DNA of 64,000 nt, taken from positions 301,973 to 365,972 of the forward strand of contig JAWKTK010000006.1 of NCBI GenBank assembly GCA_041399205.1. Reading direction: 5' to 3'. Position 1 is the first letter of the stretch. Each line of letters begins with the position of its first letter. The notes beneath the pieces are model-generated. The model saw only the letters and a list, made by a program, of their open reading frames with translations, searched no databases and was not told where the DNA came from. The position numbers and the translations under genes were made by a program. Shown piece after piece: positions 19,374 to 28,688 of the stretch. This DNA is from JAGQOZ01 sp041399205. Its GTDB lineage: Bacteria; Planctomycetota; Planctomycetia; Pirellulales; Pirellulaceae.

Positions 19374-22300
19374 CGGGCTGACTCTGCCGCAAATAGCCAA
19401 ACAAGTCGCGTAGCTGATCGTTGGTCAGCGAGTTGGTGATGCCGGTCGGCATGACCGAAAACGGACTACGCTCCATCTGGTCAATGGCGGTTCGCTCGAT
19501 CACAACCGCTTGCCCATCCGACGTCCGCAGCACAACAGTATTCGCGTCTTGATCCGCCATGAATCCGTTGACAATGCGGCCGTCGTCCGTCATCACGCTC
19601 CACGTTTCAAACCCTTCGCGTATTTCCAAATTGGGTGCCACCACATTCAAAATGAAGCGCTCGACATCGTTACGCTGGTAACTGGTCAAGTCGGGGCCAA
19701 TGTTTCCTCCTTGTCGAAAAAGCTGGTGGCACTTGCCGCAATGTTCCAGAAACAGTTTTTCACCGACATACGGATCGGCGTTCGGCAGCGCCGCCGCCGA
19801 AACAACTCGTTGCCGTTCCGCTTCATCCACAGCCGCAGGGTCGGCGGGACTGGAAAGCTCTAATTCGCGCAGCAACATCTGCACATCTTGATCTTGATGC
19901 AACACGAGGCTTCGCACTACTTCGGCAGAAATCAATGCTCGATCAATGCGTTTGGCTTGTACTTGTTGCAAAAGCAATTTGGACCACGCGGACCGAACCA
20001 CCAACGTTCGTACCGCCACCTGCTGTTGATTTCGATCGAATCGATCCCAGCTTTCCAGCAGCTTCGCCGCGATTTCTGGCGAATCGAATTCAGCCAAAAC
20101 AGCAATCAACGTTGCACGCTGATTTGCTGGAAAATCAGGGTTTGCCAGCCACTTTAAGAAACGATCCAGTACGTCCTGTTTCGCTGTATTTGCCAATCGC
20201 TGAAGTAATCGTTCGTGCTTGGCTGACGGCATTGTGGCAGCTTCCATCAGCTGAAACGCTGCGTGGATAGCTTGCTCATCACCCAAACGAATTTTCAGCT
20301 CCAACGATCCTCCGCCTGCATCCAAAACGCTCTGCAACAATGTAGCCGGAACGGCCTCTAAGGGCCGAGTTTCCCAGGCCTGTTGAATGCCGGCTAACAC
20401 TTTGGCCTGGAGTGTGGGAACCTTTTTCGAGTGATTCAATACCGCGTGGCACAACGCGAGTTCCCTTTGGTCGCCAGATGCCAAGCGTCGAGCGATCCGT
20501 TCGAGTGCATGGTTGGCAAACAGCGGTTTTTGCCACAAAGCATCGTTTTTCAAGAATCGCTGCAGGGAATCGGGGTAGGCCGTTGTCGCTTCCCAAGCCC
20601 ACCAAATCAACAGTGGAATGGCCGGATCTTGCAAATCGGCCGCGTTTTCGGACAAGGCTACCACAATTGCGAGGCATTCATCCGGCATGCCTCGTTGTGA
20701 CAACTTCTTGGCAGACGAAGCCAATTGAGAACGCACTTCGGCGTTCGCTTCCACTGCCGCCAGCTTGGGCAATTCCGTTGCCAGCCATTCAGGCAGATGC
20801 GGCCGTTCGGCGGCCAGTCGCACCGCCCAGCGTCGCACATCAGCTGATGGATGTTGTAGTGCTGACTGCAATTGTTCGTCGATCAGCGAGTGTTGCAGGT
20901 TGAGTGCCCAGAGTGCTTCCAGCGAAGTTTGGCCGAAGTCTCCTTGCAGCCATTTCTGTAGTTGCCACTGTTGTTGCGCAGTCAGCTTCGATTCGGAAAT
21001 TTGTCGTAACGTGCGCCGGCGAATTGTCCGATTGGCGTTGGTCAGCTGATGGATCCATTCGGTTGTGTCGTCAGCCGCATTGCCAGAGTTTGGCGTGACT
21101 GGATCGGTCCGTTCGTTAGCGGCGAAGGCGGTAAATACGTCCAGTACTGGGATCGACCTGCCCTGGAAATGTTGGCCGTGCGCGATGAATTCTTCGCAAA
21201 AATCAGCAACGTAGATCTTTCCGTCGGGACCAACGGTGATGTCCACGGGCCGAAATGCAAAATCGCTGGTCTGGAAAACTTGTCCCAGATCTTTCGTTTC
21301 AAATGACGAACCATGGCGACTACGCTGTACCCAAAACACGGTTCCCTTGAGCGGATCGATCGAAAACATGGCGCCGTGATACTGGGCCGGTAGCGCCGTG
21401 CCTTCGTAACAGACCAGGTCATGGCTGAAACGAGGCGTCGGCGGATGAGGCATGAAGCCGATTTCTCCAAACGTGAAAGCATTGGATACCGGGCCGTACT
21501 TGGTGCCCTTCTGATAGTAGCCGCCTTGGACGTAGTGAAATCCTCGCGTGTCCCCGCCGTTGTGCCCAGAAAACAAGCGTCCAGCCGCGTCGATTTCAAT
21601 GCCAAACGCATTACCGCCTCCTTCGGCAAAAATTTCGTATTGCCGAGTCTGCGGATGATAGCGCCAAATCATCGCACCGTCTCGATAGGTTTCTGTTTCG
21701 CTGTGCCCGACAACTCGAACTCGCGAAGATGTGGTGCTACCTGCGCGCCGTACAGCCAACCGTCCGGTCCCCATGTCAGACTATTCGCCAGTGAATGTGT
21801 GTCTTCCAGGCCGAAACCTTCCAAATGGACTTCGGGCGAACCGTCGGGGACGTCATCATGATTGCGATCCGCGTAGAACAACAGAAACGGCGGATTCAGC
21901 ACCCACACGCCATCCGCCACCACCTCGACGCTGCTGATCATGTTCAGCCCGTCGACGAAGACGAGATGTTGATCTAATGTGCCGTCGCCGTCTGAATCTG
22001 CATGAATGGAAATTCGGTCTGCGCCGGCAACGTGATGGGGTGGTGGCCGAGGCGTTTCATCGTAGACCGCGCGATAGAATTTATCTCGGCTAACCACCTC
22101 CAATCCAGCGGGAAACGGATACTGACGATACTCTGTCACCCACATGCGTCCCGCGTCATCAAAATCAATGGCCAATGGCTGAGCAATTTCTGGTTCGCTT
22201 AGTACAATATCAAACGCCAGATCTTCCGGTGTCGTTCCGGCCTTCAATGAATCTGCCACGGACAGGTGTTTTCCGGGTGTCAGCGACTGTGGACGAAATA

Positions 22301-22871
22301 GACGTGACGTCGCTGGACGAATTTGTTCGAACACATGCGCCACAAAGCGTTCCGCATCAAGCGTTTGCTTCGCGTCCGCATCATTTGGTTCGAACCGCCA
22401 CTCGCCCGCCAAGCGAATTTCATCGTGATAGCCTGACAAGACAGGCGATTCGCCCTTGAATCCAACCTGCCCTCCCTTGCCGTACATACGAATGACCAAC
22501 CAGTTCAGCGAATCCGCTTTCAAGGTTCCAGGTGGCACTTTCCAGCGAAATTGTTCGTCATGGGCTGCGGCAAAATCTGGTGGCAATTGGCCACAAACGC
22601 CCAACGCTTGTTGGTTCAGCAGTACCTGGGCAGCGCCTTCCAAGTGCCCCAATGAAATGGTCACCGATTCCGACATCAACCCGCTGGTCTGGCACCAACT
22701 GGCTGGCACCTTCACCGCCGCGACGAATGTTCCCCAGCTGCTGGGCGTTGCTTGCACACCGGGAACCGGAACGAATTTTCCTTCGTCCGCATGGGCGGAA
22801 TTTCCAACGATGAATAGTAAGAACAGAGCTACTTCGATGCGTGCGAGTCGAACGAAGAAAGTGTGGACCAT
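19363..22871 (-). pseudogene. PVC-type haem-binding CxxCH protein with dehydrogenase-like propeller, frameshifted
   Basis: One gene in two frames. The N-terminal part (from 22871) has a signal peptide and a beta-sandwich, then the propeller start (PLAIDFDDAGRMWVTEYRQYPFP, HADSDGDG, LTWGPDGWLYGAQ). The frame then shifts and continues with GSTTSSRVRV...GGGNAFGIEIDAAGRLFSGHNGGDTRGFHY to 19363. One missing G near 21740 restores a joined protein of about 1169 residues. The distal part has a HEAT-like helical region and a C-terminal cytochrome c domain with CGKCH, GGNIGPDLT and distal Met candidates. The architecture is the planctomycete 'membrane-bound dehydrogenase plus PVC cytochrome' type. It is last in the seven-gene directon and overlaps the convergent WD40 gene by 11 bases. 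Confidence 0.85.
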
Positions 22872-22883
22872 GATGGATTTTGC

Positions 22884-24239
22884 CTAGCGTAATCGATTCA
22901 ACAACGGCGAATGCTGCGATTCGAACCAACGACAACTTGTTTGTGGCGGTCGCCATTTCTGCCACAGTCCGTACGAAGTTCGCACAGAAAGCCCAATGAC
23001 GACCAGCAATCCGATAAAGGCCAACACTAGCGTCCATGTTGGAATCAGCCGTTGCTTTCGCACGTCAGGCTGCAGTGCCAACCATAACAATGCGGCCGCC
23101 ATCAGTGGGTTGCCCAAAACCGTAATGGCCTGTGCAAAAATGATGAGCCGTCCTGTATTGAATCCATATTGTTTGACGGCAACGGCGACGATCATGCCCA
23201 GCAATAACGAACCAACCGTGGCCAAACGCGGCGTTCGCTGGTTGATGTCCGCGCCACATCCCCAACCGTCGGACAACAGCGTGCCGCCGATTGCTGCATT
23301 TCCCAGGAACGAACTGAGCGCCCCCGCCAGAATCCCCAAACAAAACAAGCTCGACGCCCAGACACCGAAGAACGGTTCCAGTTGCCGAGCGACATCGGCG
23401 GCGGAATCAAGCTGAGTAACCTTGGGCGAATCGTGCAGCACCGCGGCTGCGGTGACCATGATCATGGCCGACATAATTCCCAGCACCGCCGTTCCAAACA
23501 ACGAATCCCAAAGTCCTTGCCCCAAGTTCTTGGTAGTCCAGCCTTTTTGACGGACCAAATACGCTTGATAAAACGCACCTCCCACGGAAAACGTGGTTGC
23601 CACCAGGCCCAAGATAACAAACGTGTCACTGGCACTGGCGTGATTCGCGGAATTCGCAATTTGCGGACGCAAACCGTTTAGCACGCTCGTGAAAGAAGGT
23701 CTGGCCAACAGAAGATTCACGGCAAAGCCAATCATCATCAGCGCCACCAAGTACTTCATCATGCGTTCGATGGGACGATAGAGTTCACGAAACGCCAGCA
23801 GCGCAGTAATGACTAAGCCGTTCAGCAGTACCAATACCACCACGGGCCAATGCACCCATATGCCGCTCCATTCCCACCGCTCCATCATCGGTTCCAACGC
23901 GAACAGCACGCCCAGGTTATTGCTGAACTGAAAACCGGTTGCCACCAAGAACAGACTGGTTCCGACCAATGCGGCAGCCCAATTTCCAATACGAATTCGC
24001 AGTTCTTGGCACGGCGTGTGAGTCAGAATCACTCCCAAACGAGCCGCCAAGCTGATCATGCCGGCCATCAACACGCAAGCCGCCACCAGCACCCACAGCA
24101 TGTCATAACCGTATTGCCAACCTGCTTTGGAATTGGACAGAATGCTTCCCGGTCCCAGGACAACCGAAGCGACGATGACCGCAGGGCCAACCGCGGTCAG
24201 TCGTTGCCAGAAATTCGAAGTAGAGCTTGCGTTCTCCAT
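22884..24239 (-). CDS. Nramp-like transporter with altered metal-site motifs
   Basis: A 451-residue integral membrane protein with 11-12 predicted helices in Nramp order. Helix 1 contains VVLGPGSILSN where classic Nramp proteins have the Asp-Pro-Gly-Asn metal site, so the Asp is replaced by Gly (residue 29). Helix 6 reads TTFSVGGAFYQAYLVRQKG in place of the Met-Pro-His motif, so the metal-coordinating Met is also absent. Such divergent Nramp relatives include Mg2+ transporters and uncharacterised groups; transport of Mn2+ or Fe2+ should not be assumed. It lies between the secreted Gfo/Idh gene (6 bases) and the haem protein (12 bases), which suggests a substrate or cofactor linked to that pathway. 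Confidence 0.82.
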   Translation of the reverse strand: MENASSTSNFWQRLTAVGPAVIVASVVLGPGSILSNSKAGWQYGYDMLWVLVAACVLMAGMISLAARLGVILTHTPCQELRIRIGNWAAALVGTSLFLVATGFQFSNNLGVLFALEPMMERWEWSGIWVHWPVVVLVLLNGLVITALLAFRELYRPIERMMKYLVALMMIGFAVNLLLARPSFTSVLNGLRPQIANSANHASASDTFVILGLVATTFSVGGAFYQAYLVRQKGWTTKNLGQGLWDSLFGTAVLGIMSAMIMVTAAAVLHDSPKVTQLDSAADVARQLEPFFGVWASSLFCLGILAGALSSFLGNAAIGGTLLSDGWGCGADINQRTPRLATVGSLLLGMIVAVAVKQYGFNTGRLIIFAQAITVLGNPLMAAALLWLALQPDVRKQRLIPTWTLVLAFIGLLVVIGLSVRTSYGLWQKWRPPQTSCRWFESQHSPLLNRLR

Positions 24240-24245
24240 GGCCGT

Positions 24246-25253
24246 CTATGGTTGGGCTGTCGCTTTGGCCAATTCGGACTTGGCTTTTTCGATCACGTCG
24301 GCAATGCGAACCGGCGCGCCCCCTTGTCGCTTGCTTTCGTCTGCCGCTTCCATGAACGCGTAAATTTCCAGCGTTTCCGCGTCCGAAACTGGTGATTTTC
24401 CCGATCGAAAAAATCCAGCGATTTCCTCCAGCAACGGCTGATAACCACCGTACGGACCCAAGGTTTGCGAACCGTTGCTGCCAAACGCGGTGCCGCCGTA
24501 ACCTCCTTTGCCGTCTCGGATTCCTCGAAACGTGCCGATTCGACCGCCTTGCCACACGCCGACCGCGACATCCGTTCCGGGCGAAGTGGCGCGAGCGACC
24601 GTTTCGCATCCAGGGCCCATCACCGTAAACAGGATTTCCACTCCGTGTATTCCGTACCAGTAAAAATCGGGATGCGTTTTTTCCAAGTGGCAAGGACTGT
24701 AGGCATCGCAACCAACGACGTCACCAATGCTGCCGTGACGAACCTCGTGCGCCGATGGCATGTACCGTAAGGAAGAAGACGAAAAAACCGGGACACCCGC
24801 CTCTGCCGCTTCTTGCTGAATGGCAATCACATCCGCTAACGAACCGGCCAGCGGTTTGTCAATAAACACCGGCTTCTTGGCTGCCAACACGGGCCGAACC
24901 TGCGCCAAATGGGGCCGACCATCGTTGGTTTCCAACAGCACACCGTCCACTAATTCCAGCAATGCGGGGATCGAATCGACAATCTGGACGCCCATCTTCT
25001 GCACTTCTTCCGTGTACTTGGGAACTCGCGAAGTGCTCGATTCAATATCCGGACTCCCTTGCGGATAAGCCGCAACCACTTGAAAACCTTGTAACGCTTC
25101 CGGCTTCCCTTCGGCGGTATTGAACAGCTTAGTGAATGCCGTGGCGTGCGAAGTGTCCAAACCGATAATGCCTAGTTTAAACACGTCGTCGGCATGACAT
25201 GCGTTGGCCCCGATCAAGAATAAGATCCCGCACCAAATCAGCTTTGCTTTCAT
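24246..25253 (-). CDS. Secreted Gfo/Idh/MocA-family oxidoreductase
   Basis: From the ATG at 25253 this is 335 residues with a Sec signal peptide (MKAKLIWCGILFLIGANACHA). The frame is open 73 codons further upstream but lacks planctomycete codon character and overlaps the neighbour. The Rossmann start FKLGIIGLDTSHATAF is unusual: the second glycine-rich position carries 'LDTSH', as in a planctomycete-specific subgroup. KPVFIDKPLAGSLADV is the family EKP-like motif with Asp-Lys-Pro. The likely role is NAD(P)-linked sugar oxidation or reduction outside the cytoplasm. It is 26 bases after the DUF6807 gene and 6 before the transporter. Confidence 0.87.
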   Translation of the reverse strand: MKAKLIWCGILFLIGANACHADDVFKLGIIGLDTSHATAFTKLFNTAEGKPEALQGFQVVAAYPQGSPDIESSTSRVPKYTEEVQKMGVQIVDSIPALLELVDGVLLETNDGRPHLAQVRPVLAAKKPVFIDKPLAGSLADVIAIQQEAAEAGVPVFSSSSLRYMPSAHEVRHGSIGDVVGCDAYSPCHLEKTHPDFYWYGIHGVEILFTVMGPGCETVARATSPGTDVAVGVWQGGRIGTFRGIRDGKGGYGGTAFGSNGSQTLGPYGGYQPLLEEIAGFFRSGKSPVSDAETLEIYAFMEAADESKRQGGAPVRIADVIEKAKSELAKATAQP

Positions 25254-25279
25254 GTTTATACTTTCTTGTGGCGAATGGT

Positions 25280-26206
25280 CTACTTCGCTGGTGAATAGTC
25301 TTGAAAAGCGCCTTGTGGCAAGAATAGGTCTCGAGTTCGTTTCGCATAGACTTGCACGGCGTAACGCAAACGCACCGATTCGCCTGCCTTTAGATGCTTG
25401 CCGGCGGACTTGTTGTTCAAAGGGCCAAACGGATGCGATGCAACCAAGCCGTAGTCTCGAGCATGCCACCAAGGCCGCTGCGGATTTTCCGGATGTGCCA
25501 TCAGCATGATGCCGGAATCGTAACCGTCAATGAAGCCTCGGTATAAAACCCAATCAGCTTGCTGGCCCCAAATTTCATCTCCGTTGACTCGGCCTTCACT
25601 GTCCTCCATGCGACCACCTTTTTTGGCATCCACCGCCAAGTCCGTGGCCACTCGCATCGCCAGCCCACCTTCTTCTTTGCTGCCAATTTTGACGTCTTGT
25701 TCGGCCTTTAGCGTGATGTCAAATTCGTAGCGGTGACCGTTTTTGGTCGACACGATGCGGTGCGAAACATCTTCCCATATCAGTGGCGAACCATCGTCGG
25801 CCAGATAGACATTTCGCACCTGAAATGTCAGCGAGCCGTCGTCGGCAAGTCGAGGTTCTTGCAGGAACGAATCATGTTTGCACGTCCCTTTCATATGCCA
25901 ATAGTCAATGCCGTTAACGTCACCGAACGAAAAGAACAAACCGGTATGATGAGGATGATCCTGTTTGTCAGATGGTTGTGGCGGATGATTCCGAGTGAGC
26001 TGAATGCCAGACGGTGCTTTGACGTTGGCAAAATAGGGACGCGGAACTTCTGCATCCGCAAAGCCGTAGGTGGCAATCGCCTGTTCGCCCGCCTTGATCT
26101 CAAGCGTCTGGGCTTGTTTGACAAACGAAAGCGGTTCGCTGGCCATCACCCATCCTGCCGTGACCAACATCCAATGCAACAATACATACGCCAGAACCTG
26201 TTTCAC
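25280..26206 (-). CDS. DUF6807 (PmoA-family) secreted protein
   Basis: About 308 residues from the GTG at 26204-26206, preceded by GGGAG nine bases away; a TTG six bases earlier is the alternative. Signal peptide to about residue 22 (VMASEP). The body matches DUF6807: PRPYFANVKAPSGIQLTRNHPPQPSDKQDHPHHTGLFFSFGDVNGIDYWHMKG, with the His-Pro-His-His-Thr-Gly cluster, and HPENPQRPWWHARDYGLVASHPFG. Family members often lie beside Gfo/Idh oxidoreductases in planctomycetes and are labelled 'PmoA family'; no link to methane oxidation is implied. Probably a carbohydrate-linked enzyme or lectin-like beta protein. Confidence 0.86.
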   Translation of the reverse strand: MKQVLAYVLLHWMLVTAGWVMASEPLSFVKQAQTLEIKAGEQAIATYGFADAEVPRPYFANVKAPSGIQLTRNHPPQPSDKQDHPHHTGLFFSFGDVNGIDYWHMKGTCKHDSFLQEPRLADDGSLTFQVRNVYLADDGSPLIWEDVSHRIVSTKNGHRYEFDITLKAEQDVKIGSKEEGGLAMRVATDLAVDAKKGGRMEDSEGRVNGDEIWGQQADWVLYRGFIDGYDSGIMLMAHPENPQRPWWHARDYGLVASHPFGPLNNKSAGKHLKAGESVRLRYAVQVYAKRTRDLFLPQGAFQDYSPAK

Positions 26207-26349
26207 AATCAATCACTCCCAAATGCCAAATTGCTGTTTGTCTGTTTTGTCTGTCGTTACCGCCAAGATACATATCAAGCAGGAATACGTCGTCGCCAAC
26301 GGCTACCAAGCAAACGGCAACATCAAATACACGTTGCCTTTTGTGCCAC

Positions 26350-27360
26350 TCAGTTTACTGCCATGGAAGAAATACGAATATGGCGATCGTAGTGCACAGT
26401 GGCGATTTCGTATCCGTTGGAATTCAGATCCAAATCCAAGACGGTATTGGGCATTTTGAATTTGTGCGTTTCCTTGGTGTCATCGCCTTCATAGAACAAC
26501 AAAAAGCCACCCGTGCCGCCGCCGGAACAGCCGATCAGGAATCCGTCTGCGTGATAGATGCTTCGCCACGCGATTCCTCGATCAATCTCATTCGCTTCCA
26601 GCGATCGCACTTTTTCGCCTGTTTCCCAATCCAAGATCACAATCAATGGCTCTTGCACAGCACCAAAGGGATTGGTGGCCTTATGCAAGCCGCTGCACGC
26701 CAAATGCTTGCCGTTCGGACTGAGTGACATACTGCGAACGCCACCATAGTGCGCACCTTGGCCGCCGTTGTACGTGTGCAAGTCTTCCGCTTTCAGCTGT
26801 CGAATTTCTTCGCCGGTCGCCAAATCCCATTGTCGAATGATTCCGCTCAAATCACCCGACAACAAATACGGTTGCTGCGGATGAAAAAACGTGCTGTAAA
26901 CATTGGCTTCATGGCCCGTGAATTGGTGCACTTGTTCCAGCGAATCGGCGGACCAGACTTTGACCAAGTTATCGTTACCACCGGTGGCCAGCCATTTTCC
27001 GTCAAAGCTGACATCTAACCAGCGGACCCAACCATCGTGTGCCACGATAGATTTGATCGGCTTCGGTTCAGACGCCACTGCATCCCATTGGATCAACTGA
27101 CCATCGTAGCCAGCGGTGTACAACTGGTTCCCGTCCAACGAAAACCCGATCGCTCGTAACCAGCTTTCATGCCCAACAAAGGACGCATGGGAATCATCCG
27201 TCAGATTCCAACGCTGCACGGTTTGATCCTGGGCGGCAGCGAACACCATGGTACCCGATGGATGAAAGCGGCAGCCAATCAGCGGGCTTTCATACTTCCA
27301 CTCTCGCGTTATCTTTGTCTGGCGAAAATCAATCTTCGGTCCCTCCGCCGCTTCGCTCAT
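26350..27360 (-). CDS. WD40-repeat protein
   Basis: A 336-residue beta-propeller without a signal peptide. Seven WD40 units are visible, for example 'FVGHESWLRAIGFSLDGNQLYTAGYDGQLIQWD', 'VAHDGWVRWLDVSFDGKWLATGGNDNLVKVWS' and 'FTGHEANVYSTFFHPQQPYLLSGDLSGIIRQWD'. The start codon overlaps the stop of the upstream DUF1501 gene in an ATGA arrangement, so the two are translationally coupled. This repeats the DUF1501-WD40 pairing at 17-19 kb, except that here the propeller is cytoplasmic by sequence. It probably binds partner proteins of the same pathway. Confidence 0.92.
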   Translation of the reverse strand: MSEAAEGPKIDFRQTKITREWKYESPLIGCRFHPSGTMVFAAAQDQTVQRWNLTDDSHASFVGHESWLRAIGFSLDGNQLYTAGYDGQLIQWDAVASEPKPIKSIVAHDGWVRWLDVSFDGKWLATGGNDNLVKVWSADSLEQVHQFTGHEANVYSTFFHPQQPYLLSGDLSGIIRQWDLATGEEIRQLKAEDLHTYNGGQGAHYGGVRSMSLSPNGKHLACSGLHKATNPFGAVQEPLIVILDWETGEKVRSLEANEIDRGIAWRSIYHADGFLIGCSGGGTGGFLLFYEGDDTKETHKFKMPNTVLDLDLNSNGYEIATVHYDRHIRISSMAVN

Positions 27361-28649
27361 GCCAATAACTCCGAAATCGCTCCGGCCGAAGGATCTGCCA
27401 TGGGAATGGGACGGCCGCCAATATTGAATTCGCTGGCCGAATCAACGCCCACCGCCTGCAAATAGGTATGGAACAAGTGCCGATGATCGACTTCGCGGTC
27501 AATGACTTCGGTGCCATTGTTGTTGGTGGCCCCAATCACGGCGCCGGCCTGTATCCCGCAACCGGCCATGGCAATGGACCAGGCCTTGCCCCAATGGTCT
27601 CGGCCGTAGTACTGGTTAATATGCGGAGTCCGGCCGAATTCGGACATGACAATCACCAGGGTCGTTTCCAACATGCCTCGTTCGGCTAAGTCGTCAATCA
27701 ACGCGCTGAACGCTTGGTCGAATTCGCCCAACTGTTCCAAGTGAAAATTGAAGTTTTCGTTGTGCGTATCGTAGTTACTGTGACTGACTTGCACAAAGGT
27801 GATATCGTTTTCCAGCAGCCGACGAGCTAACAAACATTGTTGGCCCAAATCGTGCCGACCGTATTTGTCGTTGAACGAATCAGCTTCTTTGGTCACGTCA
27901 AAGATTTCTCGGCGTTCCATCAATTGAATGGCTTGTTCATAGCTTTGCGTATAGGCGTCTGTTTCCGCCGTGCGACGCCGCTGTAGGAATCGTTCGTTGG
28001 CGGAACGTCGCCACGCTTGACGATTTTGATCCACCGACGCCGTCATGCCATTGGGCAGTTCACTATTGCGCAGCCCTCCTTTCGCTCCCACAACAATACT
28101 GCCGTACTTTGGTCCCAAATAAGCGGAATCGTTTCTTCGATTGCCCGCGCCGGACGAAACATGAATGTGGCCTGGCAACGGCGACTTTTCGTCGGTCAAC
28201 ACCTTGGCCGCCACGGCACCCAAGTGCGGATAATCTCCCGACGGAGATTGCTTGTGTCCGGTCTCCATCATGTAGCGGCCCAAGCCGTGATCATTTTCGT
28301 TGGTGTTGATGCTACGAATCAACGACAGTCGATGCATCTGTTTGGCAGTTTTGGGCAACAGTTCACTCACATGTATGCCTGGCACCGACGTCGGGATGGC
28401 TCGGAAAGGCCCGCCCGTTTCCGTCTTGGGCTTGGGATCCCACGATTCCAACTGACTGGATCCACCCGACAGAAAAATGGAAACCACTCGCTTCTGTTGA
28501 CTCGCCAGTTGAGCTGCCGCGGCGGGGCGAATCAACGAACTCAAACCAGAAAAAACTCCTAAGCTCGCCGCGCTCCCAGCCACATTTCCCAAGAATTGGC
28601 GGCGAGCGATCGAATGTTCTGGCGAATGACACGCATAGTGACACTTCAT
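27357..28649 (-). CDS. DUF1501 domain protein, Tat-exported
   Basis: Taken from the ATG at 28649 (GAAAGG eight bases upstream), 430 residues; the frame is open 12 codons further. Twin-arginine signal SIARRQFLGNVAGSAASLGVFSGLSSL at about 11-37. Family motifs: VSIFLSGGSSQLESWDPKP, LGPKYGSIV, DNDITFVQVSHSNYDTHNENF, VIVMSEFGRTPHINQYYGRDHWGKAWSIAMAGCGI, and a C-terminal VDHRHLFHTYLQAVGVDS. It lies 39 bases after the DUF1549/1553 gene, the typical pairing of these families, and is coupled to the WD40 gene by a four-base overlap. Confidence 0.93.
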   Translation of the reverse strand: MKCHYACHSPEHSIARRQFLGNVAGSAASLGVFSGLSSLIRPAAAAQLASQQKRVVSIFLSGGSSQLESWDPKPKTETGGPFRAIPTSVPGIHVSELLPKTAKQMHRLSLIRSINTNENDHGLGRYMMETGHKQSPSGDYPHLGAVAAKVLTDEKSPLPGHIHVSSGAGNRRNDSAYLGPKYGSIVVGAKGGLRNSELPNGMTASVDQNRQAWRRSANERFLQRRRTAETDAYTQSYEQAIQLMERREIFDVTKEADSFNDKYGRHDLGQQCLLARRLLENDITFVQVSHSNYDTHNENFNFHLEQLGEFDQAFSALIDDLAERGMLETTLVIVMSEFGRTPHINQYYGRDHWGKAWSIAMAGCGIQAGAVIGATNNNGTEVIDREVDHRHLFHTYLQAVGVDSASEFNIGGRPIPMADPSAGAISELLA

Positions 28650-28688
28650 GGTCATGCCTTTCTGACAAGTCGTTATGCCTGACAAGAC

